Origin: Rhynchosporium graminicola | Lineage: Eukaryota; Ascomycota; Leotiomycetes; Helotiales; Ploettnerulaceae | Reading direction: 5' to 3' | Assembly: GCA_900074885.1 (NCBI GenBank) | Contig: FJUW01000041.1 | Location: forward strand, 62,001-126,000 | Length of the DNA: 64,000 bases | Shown: positions 45,875 through 57,288 of the stretch, in pieces | Numbering within the stretch: position 1 is the first letter of the stretch | Layout: every line of letters begins with the position of its first letter | Translations under genes and position numbers: made by a program | The notes under the pieces: model-generated | Database searches by the model: none | Told to the model about the DNA's origin: nothing | Seen by the model: only the letters and a program-made list of their open reading frames with translations

Positions 45875-48104
45875 CTACCAATTCATGAGATCTACTCGCT
45901 ATTAGTATATTATGAGTAGGAAGATAAGTTTATAGCTTACCTCTCCCAAAGAGAGCTCTCTTTGCCCAATCCATCGCCAGCAGGATTCTAGTTCTGAAGC
46001 TCACACTCTGCGCGAAGTAAACACTTCTCCAAGCATACACGGCCCACAAACCGCCGGTTATGTTCCATCCACCTCCCAGATCAAAGACGGCGGCATTTCC
46101 GACGTAAGCCAAACTACCCATATGGTGATATTCAAAGGCCTTGTATACGGCCTCGTCCAAATCACCATAGTTCACTTCATTTGCTCTCAGCCCTGGAGCT
46201 GCTCGCGCCAGCTTATTGAATTTGTGCCCGAGGTATTGTCCTTGTTGGTGAGCACGCTGTGCCGTCGCGGGCAAAGAAGTAAGCTTGCTATCGATTTGCA
46301 TTAGAAGTTCGCGCATCTCGCCAAAGTCAAGTCTTCCAGACTGATCCTTATCGTAAGCAGCGAAAAGCTTGTCTAGCCGCTTCAAGTGATCCGCGGCTTG
46401 TGGGAACCTCTTTCGGACTTTCTGGGCTACCTCTCGCCATTCGCTGAATGTGACTTGCATAGTTTCTGGGTCCTTCCCCTGCTCCCATGCAAGTGTGCGT
46501 AGAAAGGTCACTAAATGATCTGCAACATTATTCTGCACAGTTGAGCAGTCTCCGATAGCATAGACGTCACCTAGCGGAGTTCCATTGAGTCGTAGATGGG
46601 TGTCTGTCTCGAGAGCATGCTGATTTGACTGAACTGTGCCGAGTGCTTCAGAGACTCGCTGGCAGAATTGCGTTTGTGAGACTCCTGTAGACCAGAGGCA
46701 AAATCCCATTGGCAGTTCCTTGGTGACCGTTTCTCCGTTTTCGCCTTTTTGCGTAAACAGAATGCTGTCGTGTCTTACCTCCTTCACTCGTGAGTTAGTG
46801 AGAATCTCCACCTGGTCACGGGCAAAACGATCCTCGGCATACTTCGAAAGAGCCTCGTCATAAGTGTTGAGAATATGTCCTCGGCTTTGAATGAGATGGA
46901 CCGAGATCTCGTTCCGAAGTATTTTAGGAAAGTGGGCTGTGAGATCTTCATTGAGGAGATCAAAAAGCTCGGCAGCAAATTCGACTCCTGTGGGGCCACC
47001 TCCGCTAACTACAAATGACAGCAAACGTCTTCTCTCTTCATCAGATGTCGTTGGTAGACATGCGTATTCCAAATTTGTGAGAATATGATTTCGTATCTTT
47101 TGAGCATCATCAATATCCTGTAGAACATCTACCAGTCAGTACTGCTAGTTCGAGCCAAAAGAGTGCTGGTTTAGTGTGGATACATGTCTGCCATGTACTG
47201 AATCCACGAACAGGCCTTCACGCAGAGACTCGGAGGGTTCACATACCTTGAGAAAATGGCAGTGCTCCAAGCCAGCAACGCCGTGAGGATTGGTTGTAGA
47301 CCCTACTCCAATGACCAACTTGTCATATGGAAGATAGAAGCGAACTTCGTTGCCATTGTTATCCTTCTGTGATAGCTCTACAAGCTTTTCTGAAAATTCG
47401 ATATTCTCTGCCGATGCTCTAAGGAAATGTCCTCTAACTCTTGTGATGATTCTCCTGATAGGCTCCACTAGGGATCGAAATTCGAGAGTGCCAACAGTAG
47501 CGGATGGAAGCATGGGAGTAAATAGAAAATAATTTGTAGGGGAGACAAGTGTGACGTGGTATTCCTCTGGATCCAAAGTCTTCAATAAAGCCACACTTCC
47601 CCATCCACCTCCAAGTACGACTAGTTTTGGCTTGTTTTTCTGCCTCTGCATTTCTGCGCAATCGTCGTCGTCGATCTGTACCTCTGCGATTGGCAGGTCC
47701 TTTGGGCCGCCGCGTCGAGGGCTCAAGGCAAACTCAGAAACCTGAATGTCCCTATGTGATAGATCCTCGCGGTATGTCGAGGCATCGTACAAGAAGAAGG
47801 CGCCCACCGCACCTCCAAGAACTATGAGGGAGCCTCCGAGCAATGCGGCAGAACGATAGGCAAAGTTGACCAGCCAGGATCGTTGTTGCGGGAGCGGTTT
47901 ACCCGATACGAAGCGTATGCCCTGAGTTCGGAGAAGTTGCTGCCATTGCGCTTGACGAGCTCTCGGTGTAGTTCGCAGATTCTTGTGAGAGGTGTGGTAG
48001 GATCGTGGATTGATGCGCTGCGAGAGATGAGGGTTGCGTAGTGCTGCTCTCTGGAGACCGAGACCAATCCGCGCGACGCAGACGGGAGCTTGTTGCTTCA
48101 GCAT
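45875..48104 (-). CDS. nde1: External alternative NADH dehydrogenase with EF-hand (NDE1 type)
   Basis: The preferred model has exons 48104-47247, 47117-45941 and 45891-45875, encoding 683 aa. These rotenone-insensitive enzymes oxidise NADH at the outer face of the inner mitochondrial membrane and pass electrons to ubiquinone without pumping protons. Visible parts are a basic presequence, a hydrophobic segment (about 84-105), the FAD motif VVLGGGWGSVALL (about 162-174), a second NAD(P)H-type motif VVSGGGPTGVEFAAEL (about 322-337), YAIGDCS, an EF-hand loop DKDQSGRLDFGE that predicts calcium regulation, and a membrane-binding C-terminus. The final 17-nt exon replaces a GKL ending by RDLMNW, fitting the family's usual GRD ending; without that intron the frame stops at 45930. 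Confidence 0.92.
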
Positions 48105-48901
48105 CGCAGCAATTGAATGTTGATAGCTGGTCGGGATCGGATAGACTTTAACTGTAGTTACCGGTGCCTTGATTATATCCTAGAATCCTTCTGTCATGTT
48201 TGCAGGGGGCGGAAGTTCGTGATCGTAAGGGCAGGTAGGCAGTGAGCGTGGAGGAAACCAAGAATATGGCTGGCAGACAAGAATGGAGTCGGAGTTGGAT
48301 TTAGAGTTGGTTGGTACTGATTACTGTACTGTACTGTAGTGCAGGCGATTGAGAAGCTGCTCTCTGGAGCTTTGGCTCAAAATCTTTCTTGCCTTTTCCA
48401 TCCAACCAACCCCCAGCTGTGGCAGGTTGTAGGCTACTTATATCTGACGTAGTCACTTCACGGTCACTTTCACTCTGCCTCTGCCGCTGCGGCTGCGGTT
48501 GCAGCTGGAGCGGAAGACACGGACTGTTGTCCACAACACAACACAGTTCAATCCACTCCTCTTCTCCCAAGGGGAAAGGAAAGAGAAAGCGGCGATCGCC
48601 GTCTCGAAATACTGATGCTCACTGCACGAGACGCGTTTCTCAAGTCAGGATATAAAGTCAGGCAGGATATGGCTTAGAAAATGGAGATCACTCTAATTGC
48701 AGCTGTCAATGATTTGCTACTTGTCTTCTGCACCGGACCACAGCCCGGGGGAAGCGATTCGCATGCGCTCCTAAACGCCTTGCATACCAGCGGGTATTAC
48801 CCATTCCCAGGACTCCGTGCAACCGAATTCATGTAGTTAATCAAATCGCCAGCGCCTTACCTTTCCCTTAGTACATCAAGTCGCCACGTTGTTCAAAGTG
48901 T
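48105..48901. other. Spacer between the NADH dehydrogenase start and the GID8 3' end
   Basis: It holds the upstream region of the NADH dehydrogenase gene, with CTGCCTCTGCCGCTGCGGC-type repeats near 48471-48500 and a GTACTGTACTGTA patch near 48322-48340. No gene is seen. Confidence 0.5.
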
Positions 48902-50148
48902 TCATGAAACCATTGGCTCATGTGCATTCCCTGTAGAACTGCCTCTCTCATCCCCATCAAGACCAAGCCCTATATGAGATGGCAAGTCTTTCTTACTTAG
49001 CCTGGCTGTGTCCTCTGCCCATGCGCGTAGACGAACGAGACCCCGGATAGAGGCATCCCGTCTTGCGTTCTGAGCTGTCAGAATGGCTTTGTTGACTCTA
49101 TCGGCAACTGTGCGTCGGAGTTCAGGACGTAAAAGTGCAGCAAGGGGTGGCTCGAGACTATCTGCAGGAAAGACGAGCAGTGCCATTGTCCGCTCAAGGT
49201 CTTCCATAAACTCATTATTGGTCGGCGCACGTGGTGCCAGGTGAGTGCTTGCAAAGGTCAAAGCAGGGGTAAGGTCTCCTTTTCCTCCTGGTGTCGCATT
49301 GCAAACTCGAATCAGCTCCACCAATTGCAATCGAAGAAGCGCAAAATGTAACGACGGATTACTGTCGAGGACCTGCAATCGATAGGTAAGCATGAGTAAA
49401 CGCCATAGCTAATTTTAACCGATGAATGTATTTGGTTTTGCTCATACTGAGGACTGAAGTAGTTTGGATATTTTTCTCATCACCGACCCGAAGGCTATAT
49501 GAGTGGTGCATGAAACATTCTAATCATCGCAAATGGAAAGAGGCTGGCATGGAATTAGGGCTTGCTGACCTGTGGTTCGAGCTCATTGAGAGCTTCGACA
49601 GCCTCTTTGATGTTGCCAGATTGGATAGAGTGCTGTATCTGACGCCGAGCTCTCAACGATTCCTCGGCATGTGGCAGTCGTAGATTCGCTTCTTTGGAGA
49701 ATTTTGCAGCGGCAGATGGGTAGCCTTCAGTGATGAGGTAGTCGAAGATGAGAGCATTGATATCGCTATTGTTTGAAACAAGGTCAGCTTCTGTGTCCGA
49801 TTGTGTAATCTGACGATGTCGGGCATTATTTTCGAGCCAAATGTTCAGGTAGACAACTAAATTTGTTCTCCGCATACGTAATTTTTAGGAGAGATTCCCA
49901 GTTGATGATGGTCATCATGTTGGTCCTTGCTGACAAGGAATTGAGGGAGGCCTTGCAAATGTCGCGACCGACACCCCATGGCAGCGGCAGCAGTGAGACG
50001 TACCTTTTCAATGGCTTGACATCCTCGGCGCGTCTTTCGAAGGCATGCCGAGACGGGGTTGTGGTGGAGGCTGTAGATGAAGCCTGAGAGCGGTCAGCAA
50101 TGGAATCTGTCGAGAGGTCGGTGGGGTAATGTGGAGGAAGCTCACCAT
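48902..50148 (-). CDS. gid8: GID/CTLH E3 ubiquitin ligase subunit GID8 (LisH-CTLH-CRA protein)
   Basis: There are four exons, 50148-50146 (the ATG alone), 50083-50004, 49765-49570 and 49372-48902, encoding 249 aa. GID8 (TWA1 in animals) is a core scaffold of the GID ligase that marks gluconeogenic enzymes for degradation on return to glucose. The LisH motif is SDINALIFDYLITEGYPSAA (about 27-46), followed by a CTLH helix pair (SIQSGNIKEAVEALNELEPQ, then NPSLHFALLRLQLVELIR) and a CRA domain with FMEDLERTMALLVF. Splitting off the start codon as its own exon is supported by the GTGAGC donor and TCTCAG acceptor and by the frame MASSTAS. Introns are 62, 238 and 197 nt. It is divergent from the uridine kinase gene. 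Confidence 0.93.
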
Positions 50149-50955
50149 TCTAGCAGCAGCTATGCTCGTCTTCTATTCCCCGTGTGTCATTTGAGGGATT
50201 GATTAATTAATTAATTAATGCACGAGAGGGCTGAGTGTCCAGCACTGCGCCTTCAGAACTCGACAAAAGAAGAAGGGGAGAGTGAGTCGTAGGGAGGGAA
50301 ACGTTGGGGGGCAGAGATTTCGACTTTTATGGAGTTCCTGAAATTCAAGCTCAAGCGAGGAGGCTAGTGTAGTGATAATTATATAATACAATAGTGTATT
50401 CAGAGGCTAAGCCACATTCGTCGTAGGCCCAAGATTTGAGAACTTCGTAATACTCTCTCTCGCCATCTGAGATTGCAAAGCTGCAGGTGAGGTGAGGTGA
50501 GGTCGAATTTGGAGAGTTGCTAGAAGGAGACAGGGTACCGTTCTCTTCAGTGCCTCCTCTAAAAGCGAGTTGCGACCTGAATCCGGCCTGCCAGTCAGTT
50601 CTTTCTCAGCCAGGCAGACAGGCCAGGATGAGTTTGCCCAGCCTTGCTAGCGCTAGCGTAGGACAAACTCCAGCTATAAGTATATCTAATTTGTTCCCAG
50701 GATGATGGAGGAGGGTGGCTTCAGAACATGTTCCTCTTGTCTCCTCAAGCAATTCGAATTATTTCCAAAGCTTCCTAAAGCTTCATATTTACTTCTCGAT
50801 CGCCTGTCGCTGTTCTGTGAGGAGTCTTTTGCTTCCCCTGGACAATGTCATAAGTCGCCTTCGTGACTTTGCTGTGTCCGATATCTCGTGCAGAGTTGAC
50901 TGACTACTTGCACTACTTCTTCACTGCTCAACCTCCCCCCCAGTACCTACTAATC
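50149..50955. promoter_or_regulatory. Divergent upstream region of GID8 and the uridine kinase/UPRT gene
   Basis: This is 807 bp without a supported gene. It contains a TTAATTAATTAATTAA run at about 50202-50219 and a GGTGAGGTGAGGTGAGGT repeat near 50486-50504. No specific factor site is claimed. Confidence 0.35.
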
Positions 50956-53373
50956 ATGACGGACATGGTGGGCAAAAGAGCGCTCTATTCACCACCATGG
51001 GCAGACGTGAGCATCATTGGAATTGCTGGCTCATCGGGATCCGGTAAATCGACTTTATCTCATGCCATTGTGTCGAAATTGAGCCTTCCATGGGTCGTAA
51101 TTCTTTCGATGGTAGGGACTAGCTGTTACTTGGTAGTATTGGATATTGACCTTTATAAAGGACTCTTTTTACAAATCACTGGATGCAGAATCATCTCGCA
51201 AAGCATTTCGGAACGAATATGATTTTGACTCTCCAGATGCTATCGACTTTGATGTATTGGTCGACCGATTACGTGACTTGAAAGCTGGGTTAGCCAATCC
51301 CATCCCCATCCGTACGAAATATCACGTGGCACTATTGTGTTGTGTCTGACTTTCATTTCTCATCGCGGGCGCCATATGTTGATACAATTTCAGGAAGAGG
51401 GCTGAAATTCCTATCTATTCTTTCGCAAAGCATGCTAGAGAGAAAGAGACAACCTCGATCTACTCTCCCCACGTTCTTGTGCTAGAAGGAATTTTTGCTT
51501 TGTACGACCCACGGGTGCTCGAGCTGTTGGATATGAAGGTTTGGTCTTCTAGCTCAGTCATGATTCTGCTCTGACCTATGTGGACAGATCTTCTGCGAAG
51601 CAGATGCGGATACCTGTTTGGTACGTCCCTGGGGTAGCTCATCTTCTCCTCTTGCCAACGCCCTGCAAATCCCTTAAAATTTGTAGCATCCTCCTCTTCA
51701 AACATGTCAAATTCTCAAATGCTACTGTTTCAATGGTTTCTTGACACTTTATTATTCTTTCTCAAGACCATGCTTGGCTTAACATCGCTAACGTCCATTC
51801 GCACAGTCTCGAAGAAGTTATTTTTGTGCACCTTTTTTTCAAGCGCCTCAACTAATATTGTTCCAGTATTAAGGGACGTCTCTGAGCGCGGCAGAGATAT
51901 CAATGGCTGTATCAAACAGTGGTTTCTATATGTTAAACCCAACTTCGAGCAATACGTGGAGCCACAAAGAAAGGTGGCAGGTATGTTTTGCCGGGGAGAA
52001 TACTCCATCGTTACCTAACCATGGGCAGACATAATCGTTCCCAGAGGGGTGGAGAACAGAGTCGCCATCAGTCAGTCTATCTACGGGGGGATGCATTCAT
52101 GATCTAATCCCATTCTAGCAATGGTCATACAGTACATCGAACGCAAATTGGTCGAGAAGTCTAAAGCTCACAGAGCAGAGCTAAAGAAGCTAGGTCAGGT
52201 ATGTCGATCCTGTATCTTCTGTACGCTGTGGGACACATTGGACCAGCGTACCCGGCACATAAAAAGCTGTGTATTTTGTGGACTTTCGCGGCCACTCGTC
52301 TACGCATCTCCCGTTACTGACCTTTCTTCCTTGATTAGAGCAGTCAAGATGATCATCTATCCAAAAATGTGCTCCTTCTGGAGCAGACCTCACAGTTGCG
52401 GGGAATGAACACGATCATCCAAGATATAGATACCTCTACAGAAGATTTCATATTCTACTTTGATCGACTATCTTCCCTTCTGGTTGAACAGTAAGTTTCA
52501 ACTATTGGAAACAAGAGCCTGCTGACGGGTGGAGTGCTATGAACAAAATTTATTTCAAGGAGAAGGTTGTCGAGACGCCCCAAGGTAACAAATATCGAGG
52601 CTTGCAAGCACTAGGAGAAACTAGTGCCATCATCAGTGAGCGCACCCACCTGTCTGCTTAATTTCCCGATAGGTTTCGTGGGCCCGAGTAGAATCGAGGT
52701 ATCTGATATCTGCGGAATACCATAAAGTGGGTGATCACTGACTTTGAGGTCCCTCATAGTTCTTCGGGCGGGCGCTGCATTTGAGACTGGCCTAAAGCGA
52801 GTTCTTCCAGACTGCCGCACTGGAAGGATATTGATTCAATCGAATGTTCGTACCGGAGAACCGGAGCTGCATTATCTCAAACTACCAGAGCATATCAAAA
52901 GCCACGACAGTGTACTGATCATGGATCCACAAGTAAGTTACACAACCAACTCAGGTTTGCGAATTTTATCGCTGGCAGTGCGCCACTGATCAGCTCAAGA
53001 TGCTTATGTGTCCCGGTTCTGCGATTATTTGAATAAGCAAAGGCTAATATTGAATACGAAGATGAGTTCTGGCGGGGCGGCTCTTATGGCTGTTCAAGTT
53101 CTAGTTGATCACGGAGTGCCCGAGGAGAAGATTGTATTCGTCACCTATTTCGCTGGCCACATGGGCTTGGTGAGGTTGACCAAGGTTTTCCCGGATTTGA
53201 AGGTTGTTGTGTGCACCATCGTTGCCGATTTTGAAGAGAGGGTAAGTCTGTTATCATTTCTATTTGTCTAGTACATAGACGTCGTCAGACTTACATATAC
53301 CAAATGCCTTTCTAATGAAATCAAACTAATCGGATACTGCCAGTGGGTCGAACGCAAGTACTTTGGCTGTTAG
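50956..53373 (+). CDS. urk1: Uridine kinase-UPRT domain fusion (URK1 type), with 13 exons and a microexon
   Basis: Exons are 50956-51111, 51161-51288, 51394-51538, 51588-51620, 51807-51816, 51867-51980, 52029-52070, 52119-52198, 52339-52490, 52535-52635, 52760-52932, 53062-53241 and 53344-53373, encoding 447 aa. The enzyme phosphorylates uridine/cytidine for pyrimidine salvage. The kinase half has the P-loop AGSSGSGKST (24-33), DSFYKSL, DFDSPDAIDFD, HVLVLEGIFALYD and RGRDINGCIKQWF. The second half resembles uracil phosphoribosyltransferase (LRAGAAFETGLKR, RTGEPELHYLKLP, MSSGGAALMA, ending WVERKYFGC). The 10-nt exon at 51807-51816 supplies SRR in CLSRRILRDV and restores the frame; without it the conserved block is broken. 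Its downstream donor, GTTATT, is weak. The second intron's donor GTTAGC is also unusual. Confidence 0.9.
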
Positions 53374-53872
53374 ATAAATGAGAGCATTGTGGATCAAGAT
53401 ACCGGCTCAGCATATCTTGATAATGACCACGCACGAACTAATCGACGACCCTAGCATGGAGGAGAACGCACAGTCATGTGCTTGAAGCCATCCGGTTGGG
53501 TGATGAGATCGGAGCTTGGAAGCGCAGCTTCTCAACAGTGTAGCGTTCGGGTTGTAGATTATAGACACTAGAACTGTGCGGAATTTCAATGGCCTCGGCT
53601 TTTTCGAACGGTACACGCCTGACCATTTGATACCCGCTGATATTGCGCGTGAAGTCCGATGACAAGTCAGTCAAGCTGCAAGTGTGTTCTTTGTGAAGAC
53701 CTCAACGACTTGCATACTAAGTCGGCCTCGACCATGTCAATTTAATTGCCCCAAGACACATCTGCGAGGCACTGTTTTCTTTCAAAAGTTCTTTGAAAAG
53801 CTCTATCATCATTGGATGTACACGACAACACAAGATTACTGCCATTGGTTTACCCCTGCCGAGTGCGGCTCT
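53374..53872. other. Convergent 3' spacer
   Basis: It separates the stop codons of the uridine kinase gene (plus) and carbonic anhydrase gene (minus). Short frames only; nothing recognised. Confidence 0.55.
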
Positions 53873-54825
53873 CTATCTATTGATCCCATGCATCCACACC
53901 TCCTGCTCCACCCTCGCAGAAAATGTGCTGATAGCCAAAATAGCTTGCATTTGTTGAATAGAAACATACATGGTATTCCTCGCGACCCACCAGCGAATAC
54001 CCTCGGTGCAGGGCGGGCTCGTCAGACTGCCCTCATAAGTCCAGAAATCATTGAACATGTTTACTTCGCGGATAGCTTCCAAGATATCAAGGTTCATAGG
54101 GATCGTTTCCTGGGAAGTGAAGCTCGGGATGGGGTTGCTAGCCGGTTCGACGGTGCCGTTGGCCTTCTGGCCGAGCATCTGTGAGAAGAAGAGCGAGTCG
54201 GCGTTTCCTGGGTCGATGCGGATTGCGATTACCCCCCGCTCTTTCCCGGTTGCATCGGCGTGGACGAGATGGAGTTCTGCTTTGGACCTATCGCCTTGAA
54301 CGCTGTGATCGGCGGGAGAGCTGGTAGGGTAGTTAACACCAGAAACTGGCCAAGGTCGGAGAAAGATAGCTTACTGGATATGGAGGCCCTTGAGGTAGAG
54401 AGTTGTGTTGTCGAATCTCATGGCTGGACCGCTAGCGAAATCGGAATTTGTGGAGGTAGTGAAAGCAGGGCCGTAGCCCCAGTTGGACAGAGCGCCAGGG
54501 ACAGCGGAGTAAGACGCCGCGTCGAAAGATGGGACATGGCTTGTCGAAAGGCCTTGAGTGATTTGGAGCGGAATAGGAGACTGCTGTGTACCTGTCTGGC
54601 AGAGCGTGTAGTCTGCACTCATTAGTCACGAGAACATAGTATCTATCTCTTGTATAAGGAGCACCTACTCTTATTGATCATTCCCCAGTTGTACGAGGCC
54701 TCGTACGCCCAGTCCTGCTCTCCGCCAGCTCTCTTGTTAAGGCTCTTGCCACGGGCAGCAAGATCATGTTGCGGACAAGCGAGGATGCTTGGAATAGCGG
54801 CGATGACCACGAGTAAAGACAACAT
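53873..54825 (-). CDS. Secreted alpha-class carbonic anhydrase
   Basis: There are three exons, 54825-54669, 54612-54375 and 54320-53873, encoding 280 aa. It catalyses reversible hydration of carbon dioxide, here outside the cell. The ATG at 54825 opens a signal peptide (MLSLLVVIAAIPSILA) followed by a dibasic KR site. Core features are YNWGMIN, QQSPI, the zinc ligands in LHIHS and in AELHLVHAD, and FWTYEGSLTSPPCTEGIRW. The codon for the second zinc-ligand His is split by the second intron (CA + C), so retention would destroy the active site. Introns are 56 and 54 nt with GACTAAT branch sites. All three ligand histidines are present, so it should be active. Confidence 0.93.
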
Positions 54826-56990
54826 GATTAGGTTCAAGAACAAGGCGAGAGGCTATGGCTGAATGAAACTCAAATGACAGCGGCGGTGTCCTCACTTATA
54901 GATATTTCTCACGGTAGCCGTTCCTTTCCCCCGTCTTGGGCGCAATCTCGATTCTCAACATCTCCAGTGTCCTGTCAGGGAGACTCGTTTGCCAACCTAC
55001 ACAGCCCGACTGGTGCTGTTCTTGGCAACGCGAAGACTTGTTGTTCGTCGAGACCCCCAGAGTGCAGAAACATGGCTCGCCAAGCGCGCCAGGCGCCGAG
55101 CCTGGACCTGGACATACTTGGCCGCCACGATGAACAATTGAACGGCATGTTAAGGAGAACGGGTAAACACCGCATCACTAAGAATTCGAGGCGTTACTTG
55201 GCGATGCTAGGTACATGACTTGTGATTGCTGTGACTGTTGCTAACTCTCAGAGGGTCCAGATGGAAACAAGAAGATGTAATGAAACGAGAGCATGGCAGC
55301 AGATTCGACCTGCCTTCATAGGATAAGTCCGCTTTTGCTGCCTCGATACATAGCACTGTGTGTAAAAATATTGCATTACTCGTAGTCGAGAGCATGGCCT
55401 TTGCTTTGACAATGCCTGAAGAAAGATGGAGATTGATTTTTCAGGGCTGGCTTCACATCCAAGGACACACTACATGGTAGCGGGCCAAGAGGCAAGGACG
55501 TACTCGAAAGCAAGATGAAGGAAGCATAGAGCTCTCTAAAGACCTTACACCGAGCTATTCGAGATGTCAGATGTCGTAGACCAAATAGTCAAAAGCCAGA
55601 TAATGCCGGGAGCCGTTCCTGCGTGCCGTTCTCAGGCCTGAGCCGATGCCTGCCTGTCTTAACGTCGAGTAGATACAAGTTCGCAAGACAACTTGAAAGC
55701 ACATGTATGTGGACTAAGGTGGTGGATAAATCAAGAAGGAGAAGGTAATTAGTTGCATCTGGAGAGGAATTCGAGTCACCTGATATCTGCAAGAGAACAT
55801 GATAGATACTATGCAATCACATGGCCTTGACAAAAAGTCCGGAAAACTATAAATAAAGATTCCATTAAGCATAAATATTGAAGAAGAAAAAAAGTCTAAA
55901 TGATCAAACCGCACAAGTATTGTACTCTAGTGTACATGTCAGAACGCCAAGTCGTGGAGAGAATTATAGTTGAAAGTAACCCAGCCCAACCTCAACCTCA
56001 ACTTCAAAACCTCAACCCACCTCCCGGACATGCCATATCACACAGTTTCTGTCATCTGCAACTGGGGAGGGAGCGAGATTGTCGGTGACTAAAACCAAGT
56101 CAGTGTCAGTCTCATTTCAGAGAGACCCAGAGACCCAAAGGGGCCAAAGGGGAAATGACAAGACTTCACCTCCCCCTTATATACCTTAGGTACCTTGCCT
56201 CTTTGAAGCCTCGGAACAAGAACAGAAGGGGATCGTTGTCTCCCGTGGCACCGCAATTCCTTCACTACCTACACTGCCTCCTCCAAGGTAGTTGGTACCT
56301 TACCTACTTGCCGCCACGGCTCCCTCGTGTTGTACTGATCAAGGTAGAATGTTGACGCGGACGTGGCCTGATAGATCGCATACAAGTGATCGTGGAGCAT
56401 GCACTGCACTGCACTGCGACTGCGTTTGGATGGGTTCTTGCAGCCAGCGTTCTGTGGCCTTGCGGGGTGTCCGCGACGACCTACCTAGCTACCCAGCTAC
56501 TACTACCTAGGTAGGTACCTAGGAAGGTACCTACCTATGCATTGGCTACCTGTCTGAGGCCAGGGGACTTGGTGCGGATAGCAAACGGGCATCAGCAGAA
56601 AGGTCCCGAATATGAGAGGGCTTGATGGAGGCTAGAATGCCACATTGATTTCGCTAGGAAGCGTGTCCAAAGGCGACCAAAAAGCAGGGCCTGTACTGTA
56701 GAAGCACCCGTTTGCATTTTCAAGGCTGCTATGCTATGCCCTGCCCTGCCACACCATAACTGCACGTCCGTCTACGATTGTAGATGTTCCACAGCCTTTG
56801 AAACGGCCTTCCCTCGTACCACGTCTTTCCTGCTGTTGTCCTCCCTCGAGCAGCGATACTGGCGTCTCCTGGCTCTGCGAAGTATGCGAGAAGCCGTGCC
56901 ACTTTGAAACTGCGAGTTCCCGAGGAAGGCGGTGCAGTGGTGGATTTGGGTTGTGGTGAGGTGAGGTGAGGTGACCAGGTCGAAAGAAAT

Positions 56991-57063
56991 AGGGGGGAGG
57001 GGAGAGGAGAGGAGGGGAGAGGAGAGGAGAGGAGAGGAGAGGAGAGGAGAGGAGAGGAGAGAG
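56991..57063 (+). repeat. (GGAGA)n polypurine tract
   Basis: About 70 bp is almost purely purine, mostly GGAGA units. The complementary-type tract at 57251-57288 lies about 190 bp away. Confidence 0.9.
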
Positions 57064-57250
57064 CTTGCCATACTGGAATCAGGGATATCGCAATCATCTC
57101 GTATGTAGTAGGTAGGTTCTAGGTATTCCACTGCTTTCCTTGTGCGTGTATTACTCTGCTGCGCTACTTTGCGTGTGTTTCTGCTCTAATCTCTGCTTCT
57201 CTCCTCTGCCTCTCCTCTGCTTCTTCTCTGCCTCTTCTCTGTACACGAGA

Positions 57251-57288
57251 TCCTCCCCTCCCCTCCCCTCCCCTCTCCTCTCCTCTCA
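57251..57288 (+). repeat. (CCCCT/CCTCT)n polypyrimidine tract
   Basis: About 38 bp is pure C/T made of CCCCT then CCTCT units. It is preceded by a looser CTCTGCTTCT-type run at about 57196-57240. Confidence 0.9.

Noticed and set aside
54669..54843. Start of the carbonic anhydrase six codons upstream (54843)
   Set aside because: That codon is TTG; the first ATG in frame is at 54825 and directly opens the signal peptide.
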